Source: Platanthera guangdongensis (taxonomy: Eukaryota; Streptophyta; Magnoliopsida; Asparagales; Orchidaceae). From it: 64,000 nucleotides of DNA. A program made the position numbers and the translations under genes. The notes under the pieces are model-generated. The model saw nothing but the letters and a program-made list of their open reading frames with translations, was not told the origin of the DNA and made no database searches. Positions 44,834 to 56,484 of the stretch are shown here, in pieces. Within the stretch, counting starts at the first letter, position 1. Each line of letters begins with the position of its first letter. The stretch lies in assembly GCA_039583875.1 (NCBI GenBank), contig CM077162.1:165063220-165127219 (forward strand), given 5' to 3'.

Positions 44834-46863
44834 ATGGGTTCAGGTGAGAATCATGAGGAATTAGGTTCAATGAAACTGCCCATATGCAGGAAGGAGATAT
44901 TTGGCATCTGGAAAGAAAGGGTCATGCTATTTATGGAGGCTTCTAATCCAAGGATATACATCACAGTGAAGGAAGTTCCTTATGTTCCAATGAAGATTTC
45001 AATTCTGGATGCAAAATAAATAATTCCCAAGGATTATTCAGAGATGACCAAGGATGAGATCATCTTGGCCACTATCGATAAGAGAGCCCAGAACATCATA
45101 GTGAGTGTCATTGATGATGCAACCTTTCAGAATTTGATTCACTGCAAGACCTCCAAGGAAATGTGGGATACTTTAATATTATACATGGAGGGTTCTGAAG
45201 AAGTAAGACAAGACAGAAAATCTATGCTAAACTAGGAATATGAAAGTTTCAGACAAGAAAAGTCTGACAGTATCACTGAGTGCTATAAAAAGTTCTATAG
45301 GATAGTGAATGAGTTGATGTCCTATGGGAGAATCTTCAGTACTTATGAACTGATTGAAAAATTCTTAAGATCTTTGACAAAGGATTGTGACACAAAGATT
45401 TGTGCCATTAGAGAAGTGGCCAAACTTGCAGATATTTCTCCTCCAACCTTATTTGGAAAGTTACTGTCATATGAGATGCAACTTATGGCTAGGAAAGAGG
45501 AAGAGAAGAGTGCAAAAGGTGATCATAGAGAAAAGTCTATGGCATTTAAGGTTGAAGCCACTAAGAAGAATAGGTGGATGTCTCCATCACCTCCTAAGAT
45601 TGTTGCTGAAACTACTTCAGAAAATTCAGACAATCAGAATTCAGACAGCAGTGACTCTGATGAAGACTTTGCAGCATTTACTAGACAGTTTCAGAGATTT
45701 CTGAAGAAGAAGCAGTGGAAGTCTAAGCCTTCCACATCAAAGCCTATAGATGACTATTATCAAAAGAGGAAGTCATCCAGGAAAGACAGGAGCAAGTCTA
45801 AGCTAAACAAGTCTACAACATCAAAAATTGTTTGCTACTGTTGTAATAGGCCTGAACATGTAGTGGCTGAATGTCCAGATAAAAGAAAAAGAGTCTGGTG
45901 ATAAAAAGAAGACTCAACACCAGAGAAAGAAGGAGAAATCCTTTGTTGCTAAGAAGGAGAAGACATTGTCAGATCAGTCATCTTCAGAGTCAGAATCTGA
46001 AGCTGAGGCTTACATTAGTCTGTTTGCTGCAGATGAAGAAGAAGAATTTTTACAAGTGCTGAACTCAATATATGAACAAGAAGACCATCAGTGCAAAGGA
46101 CTGATGGCTGTATCAGAAGAAGATAAGTGCCAGGATCTGCCTGGTCCCTGTAAGGTACAATGTCTTTCAGATTGTAGTACTGAGTCAGAGTCAGAAACAT
46201 CTACATCAAGTAATGTGGATGGGTCTGAGTCTGAAGGTGATATTCATCAACTGATAGATGAATATAAAGATTTATTGCAGGCACTTAAGAAGAGCAAAAA
46301 CCCAGCAAAATCTCAGGCTAAGGAAATTGCAGACCTTAAGATGGCTGCATTAGATTCAGAAAAGTTGCTAGATCAAAAACTGAATGAGATTGCCAGATTG
46401 AAAAACATAACTGTTATTCAAATGGGCACAATCACATTCAAGAATGATCAGATTAGAAATCTAGAGGTTAGACTTTAGAAAGAGAAAGAGATTGTGGCTA
46501 GCTTTTCTAAACCTAAATATGTTTTACCCTTGATTGATGAGTTTGTACCTCAAAAGGGTAAGGCTGGATTAGGGTTTAAGAAAACTGGCTGGACTATTAG
46601 GTCCAAATCTAAAGGCAAAGCCCCGCACAAAACAAGAAGCATAGTGTTGATATTTCAGCTAGGGTTATACCTAAACAAAGGTACAACAAGTTTGAGTGCT
46701 GGTGTTGTGGCAAGGTAGGCCACTTTACCTTAGATTGTTGGCACAATTCCAGTGTCAAGGACAGTAGCAATCTGCCTGCTAGAAGAGCTACAGGTAGATT
46801 TGTAAAAGTTCAGACTAACTTGCACCAAGGACCCAAAAGTTATTTGGGTTCTAAGATTAAGTA
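44834..46863 (+). pseudogene. Element B gag, stops and frameshifts
   Basis: It starts ATG 44834 (MGSGENHEELGSMKLPICRK). Stops in frame occur at 45017-45019 and 45233-45235, the latter in MLN-stop-EYESF where a CAG to TAG change is likely. The capsid-like middle is present (NELMSYGRIFSTYELIEKFL). A first CCHC knuckle is CYCCNRPEHVVAEC near 45833. Frame shifts near 45895 and around 46480-46690 follow. Then an acidic Ser/Glu segment, a coiled coil and a second knuckle CWCCGKVGHFTLDC (about 46697-46738) appear. The gag ends KSYLGSKIK at 46863. The long gag with an acidic middle and late knuckle fits SIRE-like elements. Confidence 0.82.
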
Positions 46864-47341
46864 ATCTGCGTTGCAGGTGAGTCCAAGTTGTCATGCCCCA
46901 ATATGGTACTTGGACAGTAGATGTTCCAGGCACATGACTGGAACAAGGGGGTTGTTGAAGGACTACACACCTATCATGGATGGCCATAAAGTAACCTTTG
47001 GTGGTTCTGAAAAAGGATTCATCAAAGGCTTTGGTAACATTTCTAATAACCAGATTACTATCTCTCAAGTGGCCTATGTGAAGGGTTTGAAACACAACCT
47101 TATTAGCATAAGTCAGTTGAGTGATTTAGGATATGACATTTCATTTATTAAGAATGGATGTCACATCAAAAGGTCAAGTGATCAAAAGGTCATAATGACA
47201 GGATATAGAAAGAGAAATGTTTACTGTCTTAACTTTGAGTGTGAGAACAATGTTTCTCCTATTTGTCTTGTAGCTGATAAGAGAGTCTCACATTGTGTTA
47301 AATGGAATAAGAGGTTGGCTCATCTTAACTATAAGACTATT
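46864..47341 (+). pseudogene. Element B protease and integrase start, cut by element C
   Basis: IWYLDSRCSRHMTGTRGLL is the copia protease active-site line (normally LDSGCSRHMTG) with Gly to Arg. The protease fold continues (VTFGGSEKGFIKGFGNI, ISQVAYVKGLKHNLISISQL). The integrase zinc domain starts KWNKRLAHLNYKTI, where LWHKRLGHLN is usual, so a zinc-binding His is lost. The frame ends at the element C insertion (presumed target duplication CTATT, 47337-47341). Confidence 0.85.
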
Positions 47342-47821
47342 TGTAACGCCCCCAATTTTTCGATGATTTTATTTGTTTGGGAACGTCAGATTTATGACGT
47401 CGTGGCGTTATTTTTAACGTCGATTTGACGGCGCAATGTCGTTAAGGCAATTTCGCGTCCGTGCGGTCGAGTAGGCCGAATTATTGTTGTAATGGGAAGA
47501 TTTTGCATTTGGAATTTAAGTTAAGTAATTTTGGACTTGCTCGTCAAGTTTCATCGCAATCCGAGCATTTTTGGAGTCTCGCCGCGCGATTGAAGTTTTG
47601 GATTGTTTATGTTCGTCGTATACTTCGAAGATTAATATCTCGGGAATGGCTCGTCGGATTCTGGGTTTGACTTCGCCGTTGAGTTCGTAGCGTCAGTGTT
47701 TGCCTACGGTGTGAGTTTCGTTTACTTCGGCGCTCGTTCGGGCTCCCGTGCTGAGTCGTCTCGAGAAGCTATGGTTCTACTCGATTAGCCCGTTTTAGAT
47801 TTTTTACTCGGGCGCCTTTTT

Positions 47822-48655
47822 GGGGGTCAAAACGGCGTTGTATCAAAATATGGTCAACATTAAATTTGTTCGTCTTGACGATATGTACAACTTTCATGTT
47901 GACCACTTTTTGATTTGAGGTATTTTTATACCCCTAATTCCGTTGTTTTCTGCAATAACTCGAGTGGTGGGCTGCTACTCGAGTATATGCTGCTTCTACT
48001 CGAGTAAGTCATGTTTTTACACGAGTAATGAGCCCCTACTCGAGTATATTGTGTTACTACTCGAGTAGGTATGTTATTACTCGAGTAGGTATGTTACTAC
48101 TCGAGTAGGTATGCTGCTACTCGAGTAGGTATGCTGCCACTCAAGTAGGCTATTTTCTGTCTGCGTTCAAAGGCCATTTTGAGGGTCAAACCGGCGTCGT
48201 ATCAACAAATCGTCAACATGAAATTTATTCGTCTCGACGAGATCTACAACTTTTATGTTGACCACGTTTGGATTTGAGGTCGTTTTAAACCCCTAATTCC
48301 ATTTTTTCCGCTATAACTCGAGTGATGAGCTGTTACTCGAGTATATGCTACTTCTACTCGAGTAAGTCATGTTTTTACTCGAGTAATGAGCCTATACTCG
48401 AGTATATTGTGTTACTACTCGAGTAGGTATGTTACTACTCGAGTAGGTATGTTGTTACTCGAGTAGGTATGTTGCTACTCGAGTAGGTATGCTGCCACTC
48501 GAGTAGGCTGTTTTTGTCTGAGTTCAGAGGCCGTTTTGAGGGTCAAAACGGCATCGTATCAAAACATGGTCAACATGAAATTTGTTCGTCTCGACGAGAT
48601 CTACAACTTTCATGTTGACAACGTTTTGATTTGAAGTCATTCTAGACCTCTATTT
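47822..48655 (+). repeat. 358 bp tandem repeat with TACTCGAGTA palindromes in the element C LTR
   Basis: Units start GGGTCAAAACGGCG at about 47824, 48182 and 48539; the third is partial and runs into the TA tract. Units 1 and 2 each hold a cluster of TACTCGAGTA palindromes about 20 bp apart (8 and 10 CTCGAG sites, 47959-48507). GTAGGTATG(C/T)TGCTAC linkers join them. Confidence 0.9.
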
Positions 48656-48708
48656 TGAGTTCCCACAAACCTGCTCGAAATAAACCGTTTTTGACAAAAC
48701 TTTTTATA

Positions 48709-48831
<123 letters not shown>

Positions 48832-50755
48832 TTCGGTTTTAGAACCAAAATCCATCTTCTCCGTTATTTTTCTCCCGAACCAGAGCAGCGAGCGAGAGAG
48901 AGAGTTTCTTTTTCGTGAATCTTCCGGTGGCCGCCGACGGTTCTCCGGTGCTCGAAATCTTAAACCGAACTTAGATCCGCAAAGATCTCTCCGAGAGCTA
49001 CGCTATCGTGGTAATTTCTTCCCCATTCATTGAGTTTTTTCGTTAGGGTTTTTCGGCCCTAATCCCTTTTCCACCATTTTTGTCTAGATCTCAACCTCTC
49101 CCGCATCTTTTTGCCCCGATCTACGAAGTGGAGTGATTCGGTGGACTTTTCCGGTAAAACCAAGGCAAGTGGTGGTTTCTCCTCTTTTCTCCTTGTCTGA
49201 TTCGATGGTAACGGCTATGTTTTCATGTTCCCTAAAATTTTCTACGCTTATTCTTACAAATTATTGCTATGATTAACCGCTTTGTTGATCACATGTTGTT
49301 ATGATGTTTTGTCATGCTAACTCGATCTTGTCTATTTATGTTTAATCGTTCTTGAAGTGTCTTACCGATGGCTTAAATGCCTTAGCTCTCGTTATCAAAC
49401 GTATTAGAGTTTAATTAGGATTGTAAATCGTTCCTAAGGGTTGATCAACCATGTCCGGAATCTAGTAATATCAAGTAGAGTTTGTCGAGCCAAATCCCGA
49501 GATATTTGTGTTATGGTTTTTTGGGTTTCTTGAATGCGGGAGTTAGTGGATGATTCCACCTCCGCGGTATTTATTACCTTCATTAGTGCCCTGTGGAAGT
49601 CTACCTGGTTTTTGGATGCCTGCGGTGTATGGTGGAGAGCATGAGACTCCCTCGTAGTTAGTTGGATAATATATTCGTTTGTTTTGAGTGGTGTGTCCAA
49701 GAGTAACCACTACGCCTATGTTTTTCGGTGGTGTGTCCAAGAGTGACCACTTCGCCGTGTTTTTTGGGGGTAGAGTCAACCACATGTGCCTAATGAAGGT
49801 TTTGTACTTTCTTTCTGAAGAGATATTTTTGTAGTCACCTTATAGCCATGTGCGTCTGGTGCACCCTTGTGGAACGTGACAAGTCACGTTAGAGTTCTTT
49901 TCCTGTTGATGCCATGTTTCTTTTGTACTTTGCTTCAGTACTTTTGGTCTTGGGTTGGTACCTCTGTTGACCTTTGTTTATTTTGGCTTATTACTTTTTT
50001 TCCTGCCACTACTTGTACCTTCTTGCTGAGGTGTTCTGTCTTTGGAATGCATCAGGTTCAGAGTTGTAGTAGGTAGCAGTGCTGGTTTTTTGGAGTTTTC
50101 TGGCGGCAGTGTTGGTCGTGGTTGTTGCCTCGTCTTAGCGAGGTAGTTTGTCGGCTTTTTAGTTTTACTAGTTCAGACATACTTTTGTTCGTGGGTTCGT
50201 GTCAGATTGTTGGCGCCCACTGATTTTTGTTAATTGTTGATACTTGCTAGCTGCTCATTTATTTAAAAGTGGATGTGTTTTGCTTGCTCTCTGGGAGGAT
50301 TTATGCTAGGAATGCATGTTAGGTATTTTCAACTATAAAATCTACTACTATTACTTCATACACTACATGATTTGAAACTCTAACCCGTTACTTTTAGCGA
50401 CCGTAAAAGCTATCTTTCCTACTATAATAAATTTAGAGTTCTGCATGGCATGAGTTGTCCTTTGGGGACGTTTATTCTCATGTAGGATGTTTGAGTTAAT
50501 CTAATCAAGTATTTTTCCGCAGCGTATCTTATATTTTGATTCGTGGACTAGATGAGCCACTAAGCCGAGGGATACGGCTAACTTCTACTCGTGACTGATT
50601 TTTCCTTAAAACAACTTAAAAAGGAACCTTTCTTCATTGTCAGTTGGTTTCTGCCTGAGCGCCCGCAGTTATCCCCTGCTGACGTGGCATCATGACGCGC
50701 ATTTTCCCTTACTCTGATAAACTTTATTTTTGGTGAAAATGCGGGTTGTGACAGT

Positions 50756-50766
50756 TGGTATCAGAG
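50756..50766 (+). other. Primer-binding site of element C
   Basis: TGGTATCAGAG two bases after the LTR end; tRNA-Met type. Confidence 0.9.
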
Positions 50767-50904
50767 GGAGGTTGCTTGACAATTTGTCGGGCAACCTTTC
50801 CTTGTTGGTAATAGGTGTTTAGCATCATATCATACACACACCGATATGTTATCAGCACGTCTTGGCCGAAGCATGAACACTACACTCATAGCATAACATG
50901 AAGT

Positions 50905-51085
50905 ATACGGGGCATATTATGTAGTATGGGATGCATAATATGTGTTTGTATATGGATCCACCATAGGGGCAACATGTGAGGGTTATGTAGTATGGGATGC
51001 ATAACCTCACCACATGAATGCGACTAGCACGTTTCTTTTTCGTTGCATGAGAATGTCATGTAGTATGGGATGCATAACATTTTCA
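50905..51085 (+). repeat. Three leader hairpins with a common loop in element C
   Basis: ATGTAGTATGGGATGCATAA occurs at 50919-50938, 50983-51002 and 51056-51075. Each is flanked by arms that pair with themselves: GGCATATT with ATATGT, CATGTGAGGG with CCTCACCACATG, and CATGAGAATG with CATTTTCATG. Loop sequence is the same while stem sequence differs. They lie in the untranslated leader between primer site and gag, where packaging or dimerisation signals of retroelements are found. Confidence 0.7.
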
Positions 51086-51433
51086 TGAGTACGCCGCTCA
51101 TAACATGCATTAGGGCCTTTTTAGAATGCATAGCACCATCATGCATAGCATAACATTGCATAAGCACAACGTGTCAAGCTAAAGATTTGCGGGATGACAT
51201 ATGTACACACATGGTTTTAAATCAAAAAACGAATATGAATACATGCATTCATGTCATAGGCACAAGAGTCAATAGGATGAGAGGATATCATCCTAAGTTG
51301 GACATAGCATCATTATAAAATCCCAGAGCAAGTTGCAGCGTAAGCAAGTGTCTTTTAAGTATGATCTGAACTAGTTGCGTGGCTTTGTTGTAAGCTAGCA
51401 TTTTGATGAGTTGTTCGTTTGATTTTTTTAGAA

Positions 51434-52663
51434 ATGCCGCCAAAGCGTCCTGCGACGAGGTCGACTCCCCAGTCGGAGGGTGAGTCATCAGGTGCGCAAA
51501 GCAATGCGCTTATCGAGAGTCTGCGTCAGAGCAATGAGGCTCTGTCAAGGCAAGTAGTTGCGATGCAATCGCAAATTGAGTCCTTGTTATCTGCCGCTCC
51601 CGCGCAGCAACCCTTAGTGCAAGAGCCTGCCTTGGGCCAAGTTGTGCCCGATTCCCCTACTCCTCTGGTGGCCCCGATGGTGATACCCCCAGAAATGAAT
51701 TTCATATCACACTTCCAGCGATTGGGACCTCCCACCTACGACGGGAGTGCTGACTTTATGATTTTAGATGATTGGATCATCTCCATCGAGGAAATGTTTT
51801 CATATTCCGGAATTCTAGAAGCCCAGCGAGTGATGATTTCAGCCTATCAGTTAAAAGGTCTGGCGAAGAGTTGGTGGATTCGGGAAAGAGAGAGCCGGAA
51901 GGAAGGTTGTACTTGGGAATCTTTTAAGAAGATGTTGCTGAAAAGGTTTCTTCCCTCGGTCGAGCAAGACCGCCTGATGAATAACTTCCTGCATCTAAAG
52001 CAGAGACATCTCACCGTGAGCGAGTACGAGATTGAGTTTAGCAAACTGAGCAGGTTTGCTCCGGATTTGGCAGTTTCTGAAGAGGGTAGAGTGAAACGTT
52101 TCTTGGGAGGACTACGAAGCGATGTCCAGCAGTTGGCATGCGCTTACCAAGCTGAAAGTTATGCTGAAGCAGTGGAAGCCTCTTTAAAAGTGGAGGCGAT
52201 TGAAAACGTCAAGAATCGCGGTGTTGCGGCAAGGAAGGAGAAAAGAAAAGGTGTTGAGGATGGTAACTCGAGGGCATTTGGCCCTTCTTCGAAGAAGAAA
52301 AGTAAGGATGTGTGTAGCTTCTGTGGTCGACCTGGCCACCCCTATGAAAGGTGCTTCAAGAGGACTGCAACCCTGAAGCAGCAGGTGCATGCCATCCAAT
52401 GTGCACCCAAGGGAGAGCTTGTGTGCTCGTTCTGTGCAAGGAAGGGTCATGATGTGACTCGTTGCTGGATGAAAGAAAGGGTTTGCTTCCAGTGTGGGCA
52501 GAAGGGACACCAGATGTCTTCGTGCCCCCAGTCTCAGCCCCCACTGCAGCCTGCCCCACTTCGAGCTCTGCCGCCGCCGCCAAGCCTGGATAAAGGAAAG
52601 GGAAAGCTGAACGTGATGACCAGTGAGGAAGCCCAAACCTCTACGCAAGTGATATCAGGTTAG
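51434..52663 (+). CDS. Element C gag with three CCHC knuckles
   Basis: Starts ATG 51434 (MPPKRPATRSTPQS), directly after TTTTTTTAGAA, and is open for 409 codons. The gag domain (FQRLGPPTYDGSADFMILDDW, YQLKGLAKSWWIRE, FLHLKQRHLTVSEYEIEF) is followed by a basic linker. Three zinc knuckles come next: CSFCGRPGHPYERC, CSFCARKGHDVTRC and CFQCGQKGHQMSSC (about 52313-52528). A proline-rich tail ends TQVISG. Other gags in this window have one or two knuckles. The last codon and stop straddle the predicted intron donor. Confidence 0.88.
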   Translation: MPPKRPATRSTPQSEGESSGAQSNALIESLRQSNEALSRQVVAMQSQIESLLSAAPAQQPLVQEPALGQVVPDSPTPLVAPMVIPPEMNFISHFQRLGPPTYDGSADFMILDDWIISIEEMFSYSGILEAQRVMISAYQLKGLAKSWWIRERESRKEGCTWESFKKMLLKRFLPSVEQDRLMNNFLHLKQRHLTVSEYEIEFSKLSRFAPDLAVSEEGRVKRFLGGLRSDVQQLACAYQAESYAEAVEASLKVEAIENVKNRGVAARKEKRKGVEDGNSRAFGPSSKKKSKDVCSFCGRPGHPYERCFKRTATLKQQVHAIQCAPKGELVCSFCARKGHDVTRCWMKERVCFQCGQKGHQMSSCPQSQPPLQPAPLRALPPPPSLDKGKGKLNVMTSEEAQTSTQVISG

Positions 52664-52742
52664 CCTCAGTTTAATCTATCCTTATTAATTATCCTTGTTG
52701 CCCTAGTTATTGTTCGTTTAGTTACTTATGTTATGGTTTTAG
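52659..52742 (+). other. Predicted 84 bp gag-pro intron, element C
   Basis: Donor ATCAG^GTTAGCC at 52658/52659, acceptor GGTTTTAG^AGGAG at 52742/52743. Splicing joins G to AG (Glu) and continues in frame into EFKVRNRWARVLFDSGAT of the protease. Unspliced RNA stops at 52661-52663. The interval is very U-rich and contains TTAAT-like branch-point words. Same phase and place as in families A and D. Confidence 0.58.
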
Positions 52743-53837
52743 AGGAGTTTAAGGTGCGGAATAGGTGGGCTCGCGTCCTTTTCGACTCGGGTGCCACCCA
52801 TTCCTTTGTGGCCCGGAGATTTGTCGATAAGCACCATCTGAGTGTGGACCAATTAGGAGGCTCCTTCAATATCAAGCTCCCTTCCGGTGAGTCGGTGATA
52901 TCTAACCAAGGAGTTCTGAGATGCCCTATCTGTCTTGGCAATTTTCTGGCTTATGCGGATCTGATGGTTTTGGATCTGTCTGATTTTGACGTAATTCTGG
53001 GCATGGACTAGTTGTCCAAGTATGATGCGGTCATCTAGTGCAAGGCTAAGCGATTGGATTTCAGAATGGACGACGGACAACCTATGAGCGTCTATGGATT
53101 TCAGGACAGAGTTTCTCCTGTCATTTCTGCGGTACGTTCTTATCGTGCTATAGGGTCTGGTTGCGAGGCATTTTTGGTTTCTATTTCTGCTCTGGAAACA
53201 GCTTTTGTTACGCCACGTCTTGAGGATGTCTCGGTGGTGCGAGAGTTTCCAGATGTCTTTCCTGATAGTCTTCCAGGACTTCCTCCTGAAAGGGAGATAG
53301 AGTTTGTGATAGACCTCGAACCGGGCACTCGTCCCATTGCTAAAGCACCGTACCGTATGGCTCCGCATGAGTTGGACGGGTTGCGTACTCAGCTCGATGA
53401 GTTGCTGAGGTGTGGTTTTATTAGCCCGAGTACTTCTGCATGGGGTGCTCCTGTTTTGTTCGTCAAGAAGAAAGATGGATCGATGAGACTTTGCATCGAT
53501 TATAGGGAATTGAACAAGGTAACAATTAAGAATAGATATCCCCTGCTAAGGATTGATGATTTATTTGACCAATTGCGTAGTAGCTCGGTATTTTCAAAGA
53601 TCGATCTTCGCACAGGCTACCACCAGTTGAGGATTCGAGAGACAGATATTCCTCGAACCGCTTTTCGTTCACGACATGGACATTATGAGTTTCTGGTGAT
53701 GTCTTTTGGTTTAACCAATGCACCTTCTGCCTTCATGGATTTGATGAATCGGGTGTTTAAGGATTTCTTGGACCGATTTGTTATTGTGTTCATAGATGAT
53801 GTCTTGGTGTACTCTCGCAATGTTGAGGAGCATACTC
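52743..53837 (+). pseudogene. Element C protease and RT, 5' part
   Basis: Protease: VLFDSGATHSFVARRFV, active site DSG, then DFDVILGMD. TAG stops at 53009-53011 and 53036-53038 follow where family A has [17 protein letters not shown] to TAG fits the first. [56 protein letters not shown] and [15 protein letters not shown], with catalytic [16 protein letters not shown] up to the D insertion. Codons resume at 63603. Confidence 0.9.
53833..53837. repeat. Target-site duplication TACTC, left copy (element D)
   Basis: TACTC precedes TGTAACAGCC and is repeated at 63598-63602 after GTTGTTACA. Confidence 0.95.
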
Positions 53838-53874
53838 TGTAACAGCCCAAATTTCTGAAAACAGGAAATTTTTG

Positions 53875-54465
53875 GGTGACACGGCCTGGGACACGGGCGT
53901 GTCCCAGGGCGTGTCAGATGACACGGCCTGCGACACGGGCGTGTCGCAGGGCGTGTCGAGGTTGTGTCGACGATCGACCTTTGTCTCGACGATTTTTCTC
54001 TCGACGATGGGTCGAGAGGAGGCACACGGCCCCGGACACGGGCGTGTCCAAGGCCGTGTCATATGCTCGACGATTGTTACTCGACGATCGTCGAGTGTCG
54101 AGACGTAAGTGTTGAGTGTCGAGAGATTGAACACGGCCTGTGACACGGGCGTGTCACAGGGCGTGTCAAATCAGGTCGACGAACGCAGCCCGCCGAAGGA
54201 TTTCGACAGGGCGTGTCTTTGTGCCGTGTCTGGGCACACGGCCTGGGACACGGGCGTGTCACAGGCCGTGTGAAGTCTCGGGATGTTTTGGGATTTTTTT
54301 CACCCAGGCATACGGCCACATACACGGGCGTGTCGGAAGGCGTGTTGGTGACACGGCCCATGACACGGGCGTGTCCCATGAGCTTGTCACTGGTTTGGAT
54401 AAGTCGGTTGACCACCGCTTGAGGCACACGGCCTGGGACACGGCCGTGTCGGAGGCCGTGTCGGG
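53875..54465. repeat. GACACGGGCGTGTC palindrome cluster in the element D 5' LTR
   Basis: Compound inverted repeats: a GACACGGGCGTGTC core flanked by GACACGGCCTGG and CCAGGGCGTGTC gives arms of about 18 bases. At least six compound units, some with TCGACGAT words between. The 3' LTR cluster (61165-61745) lacks one 12 bp piece and shows C-to-T changes. Confidence 0.9.
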
Positions 54466-55059
54466 TCAAAATCTGTGGTTTGGCAAAATCGTGGCCGTCC
54501 ATTCCTTCAGCTGGGATCCAAAGGCTGAAGCTTCTTCCTCTTTTTCTTAAAGGCCGAAAACTGAGAAGTAATTCTCATTTTGATTTGGCCTTCATCTTTC
54601 TTCAAGAGAGAGAAAGAGAGAGAGAAAGGAGGAGGAAGAAGGAAAGGGGGCTGCTGCTTGTGGTGCTGCTGGTTACCGACGAGAAATCCGAAGCCGTCGT
54701 TGCGGAGGAAACGCTCTTGCGAGTCTTGCAAGCTAGCTTGGAGGTCATGGCACCGAAGCGGTCGGCAAGGGTAACGACTTTTCTTCCTAGCCATGTGAAG
54801 GCTTCTTTTTGGCATAGCTTTGTGATTTCCCCCACCAAGAGGTGGCTGATATTGGAAATCTTTGGGTGGATGCTTGAAATCCCCTTTGTTAGCATATAAA
54901 TCCGGAAATGGAGTACGGAATAGGCATGCTGTGTGAAGCCCATCTGGACAGGTTGGACTGGATTGGTGATGTTGCATACGAACCGGAGAAGACTCCGTGA
55001 TAACGTGTAGTGTAAGGAGTCTACGGGTTATGCCTGCGAAAAGGAGTAGCAGGAAGTAC

Positions 55060-55330
55060 TGGGGTGGTAGCCCAAGAAAATAGCCATGTGTTGTTTTTGG
55101 GTCCAACCTGTGAATGAGGCACAGGAAGTACTGGTGGGACCAGGAAAGACCCTTTGTGTTGCTTGATGTCGTAGGGTGTCCACCTGTGAAGCGAGTAACA
55201 GGAAGTACTGCCATGATAGCTAGGAAAGACCCCTGACATTTGTGCTTGTGCGGTGTCCACCTGTGAAGAGAATAACATGAAGTACTGGTGTGCCCAAGAA
55301 AGACCCGTTGTTGCTGTGAGAGAAATGGGT
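55060..55330 (+). repeat. Imperfect tandem repeat of about 80 bp, four copies, in the D LTR
   Basis: Each copy carries ACCTGTGAA, AGTAACAGGAAGTACTGG and AGGAAAGACCC with variable spacing. The same array is at about 62320-62590 in the 3' LTR. Confidence 0.75.
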
Positions 55331-56322
55331 ATAGAGAAATACCCAGGCTTGAATGCCAAGAACAGGATTGGTGAGACCGACCCGCGCCTTTGATATAGCC
55401 ATGAGTACGCTGTACTCGGAGAAGGCAAGGCGATTTGAGCAACGGGGGGTGGAGGATTTGACCTGCGCTATATCCGTCCGACGTGAGACCAAAAGGTGCG
55501 GTCTGTTGGAGCGCATAGCAAGAGTCTTCGGCCTGCGCGCCATGACACAATGGGGGGCTACGGGCCATCCCGGTGTAGAAAGACTAACTCCGGCTGCACG
55601 CCATGGAGTAAATGCTGAAGAGATTTACCGTTGGGTTGTGACCCCGATACGGTGGTGGGCAAGAGATTTGCCAGAACACCAAGAATGTGCCCTGAGTGCA
55701 CGGACCGTTGGGCCGAGTGGCGAACGGTTGTGATGGCTTGTGTGCGTGAAAGCACATTTTGATGATATATCTTGCCATACTTGTGATTTGCTATGCCTGC
55801 AGGGAAAAATACCGCTGCCCCGAGAGAAGGGGTAGGGTCGTTATAATTTGGTCAGCTGAACGCTGACCGTTGCTTTTGTTTGCCACCGTTGGGTGGATTG
55901 TCCCTTTACAGGTGCTGGAGAGCCGAGCGGGATGCGTAGAGGTTGATGTGCCTGCTGTTGTTGTTGCTGCTGCTGCTAGCCCTCGAAGGTTATCTGTGTT
56001 GTTATGTGTTTTCTTTTATTGTGGCCGGCCTGCGCGCCAATTTGTTTAGGCCACTGTGTGAAAGCCATGTACGGCCATAAGGCCAACTCTTTGGACTTGG
56101 TGTAAGACATTCCTATAGATATATAAAATGTGGAGTTTTATGTTTGGACATTCATGAGGAGTTCAAGTAGTTTAGGCTTCCGCTAGAATGATTTGTGATA
56201 GGTGCGATGCGCTACTCTGGTATCATCCTATACCTTCACCGCCTGTTTTGTGATATATACTGTGGGGCCCCGGCCGAACCTTCTAGAATATATCATATGA
56301 ACGGATGGGGTTGTTACATTTT

Positions 56323-56333
56323 TGGTATCGGTC
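56323..56333 (+). other. Altered primer-binding site of element D
   Basis: TGGTATCGGTC lies in the primer-site position; the usual TGGTATCAGAG is changed after the seventh base. Either decayed or using another primer. Confidence 0.6.
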
Positions 56334-56484
56334 GTACGTGTTTGTGCAAACCAAAGTCTACGAATGAACTACTGAATGTCCATGATAGGAATGCATATTT
56401 GTGTGTTTGAGGAACCTGTGTATTCTGATTTTGTGTTGATTGCTTGGGTACGACCGCTAATGTGTGTGTCTTGTCCACCTTTAG

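Larger units (their letters stand above)
43005..47341 (+). mobile_element. Element B: SIRE-like Ty1/copia element, left part only
   Basis: Present are the left LTR, primer site, gag and the start of pol, on the plus strand. Gypsy element C cuts it at 47342, inside the integrase zinc domain. The LTR start TGTTGGGTA, the LTR core promoter words and the gag match element F, so B is a relative of the autonomous parent type of F. Confidence 0.88.
53838..56318 (+). mobile_element. Element D 5' LTR (2481 bp)
   Basis: TGTAACAGCCC to GTTGTTACA. Contains the GACACGGGCGTGTC cluster (53875-54465), a GA-rich tract (54604-54650) and four imperfect copies of a unit of about 80 bp with ACAGGAAGTACTGG and AGGAAAGACCC (about 55060-55320). 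Confidence 0.93.

Noticed and set aside
54077..54550. Frames of 136-141 codons rich in Arg, Pro and His on both strands (also 61355-61828)
   Set aside because: They follow the GACACGGGCGTGTC repeats of the D LTRs; coding on both strands of a palindrome array is expected by chance.
54507..55568. A 353-codon minus frame in the D LTR
   Set aside because: No family motif, antisense to the LTR, built over the 80 bp tandem repeats, and broken in the 3' LTR copy.
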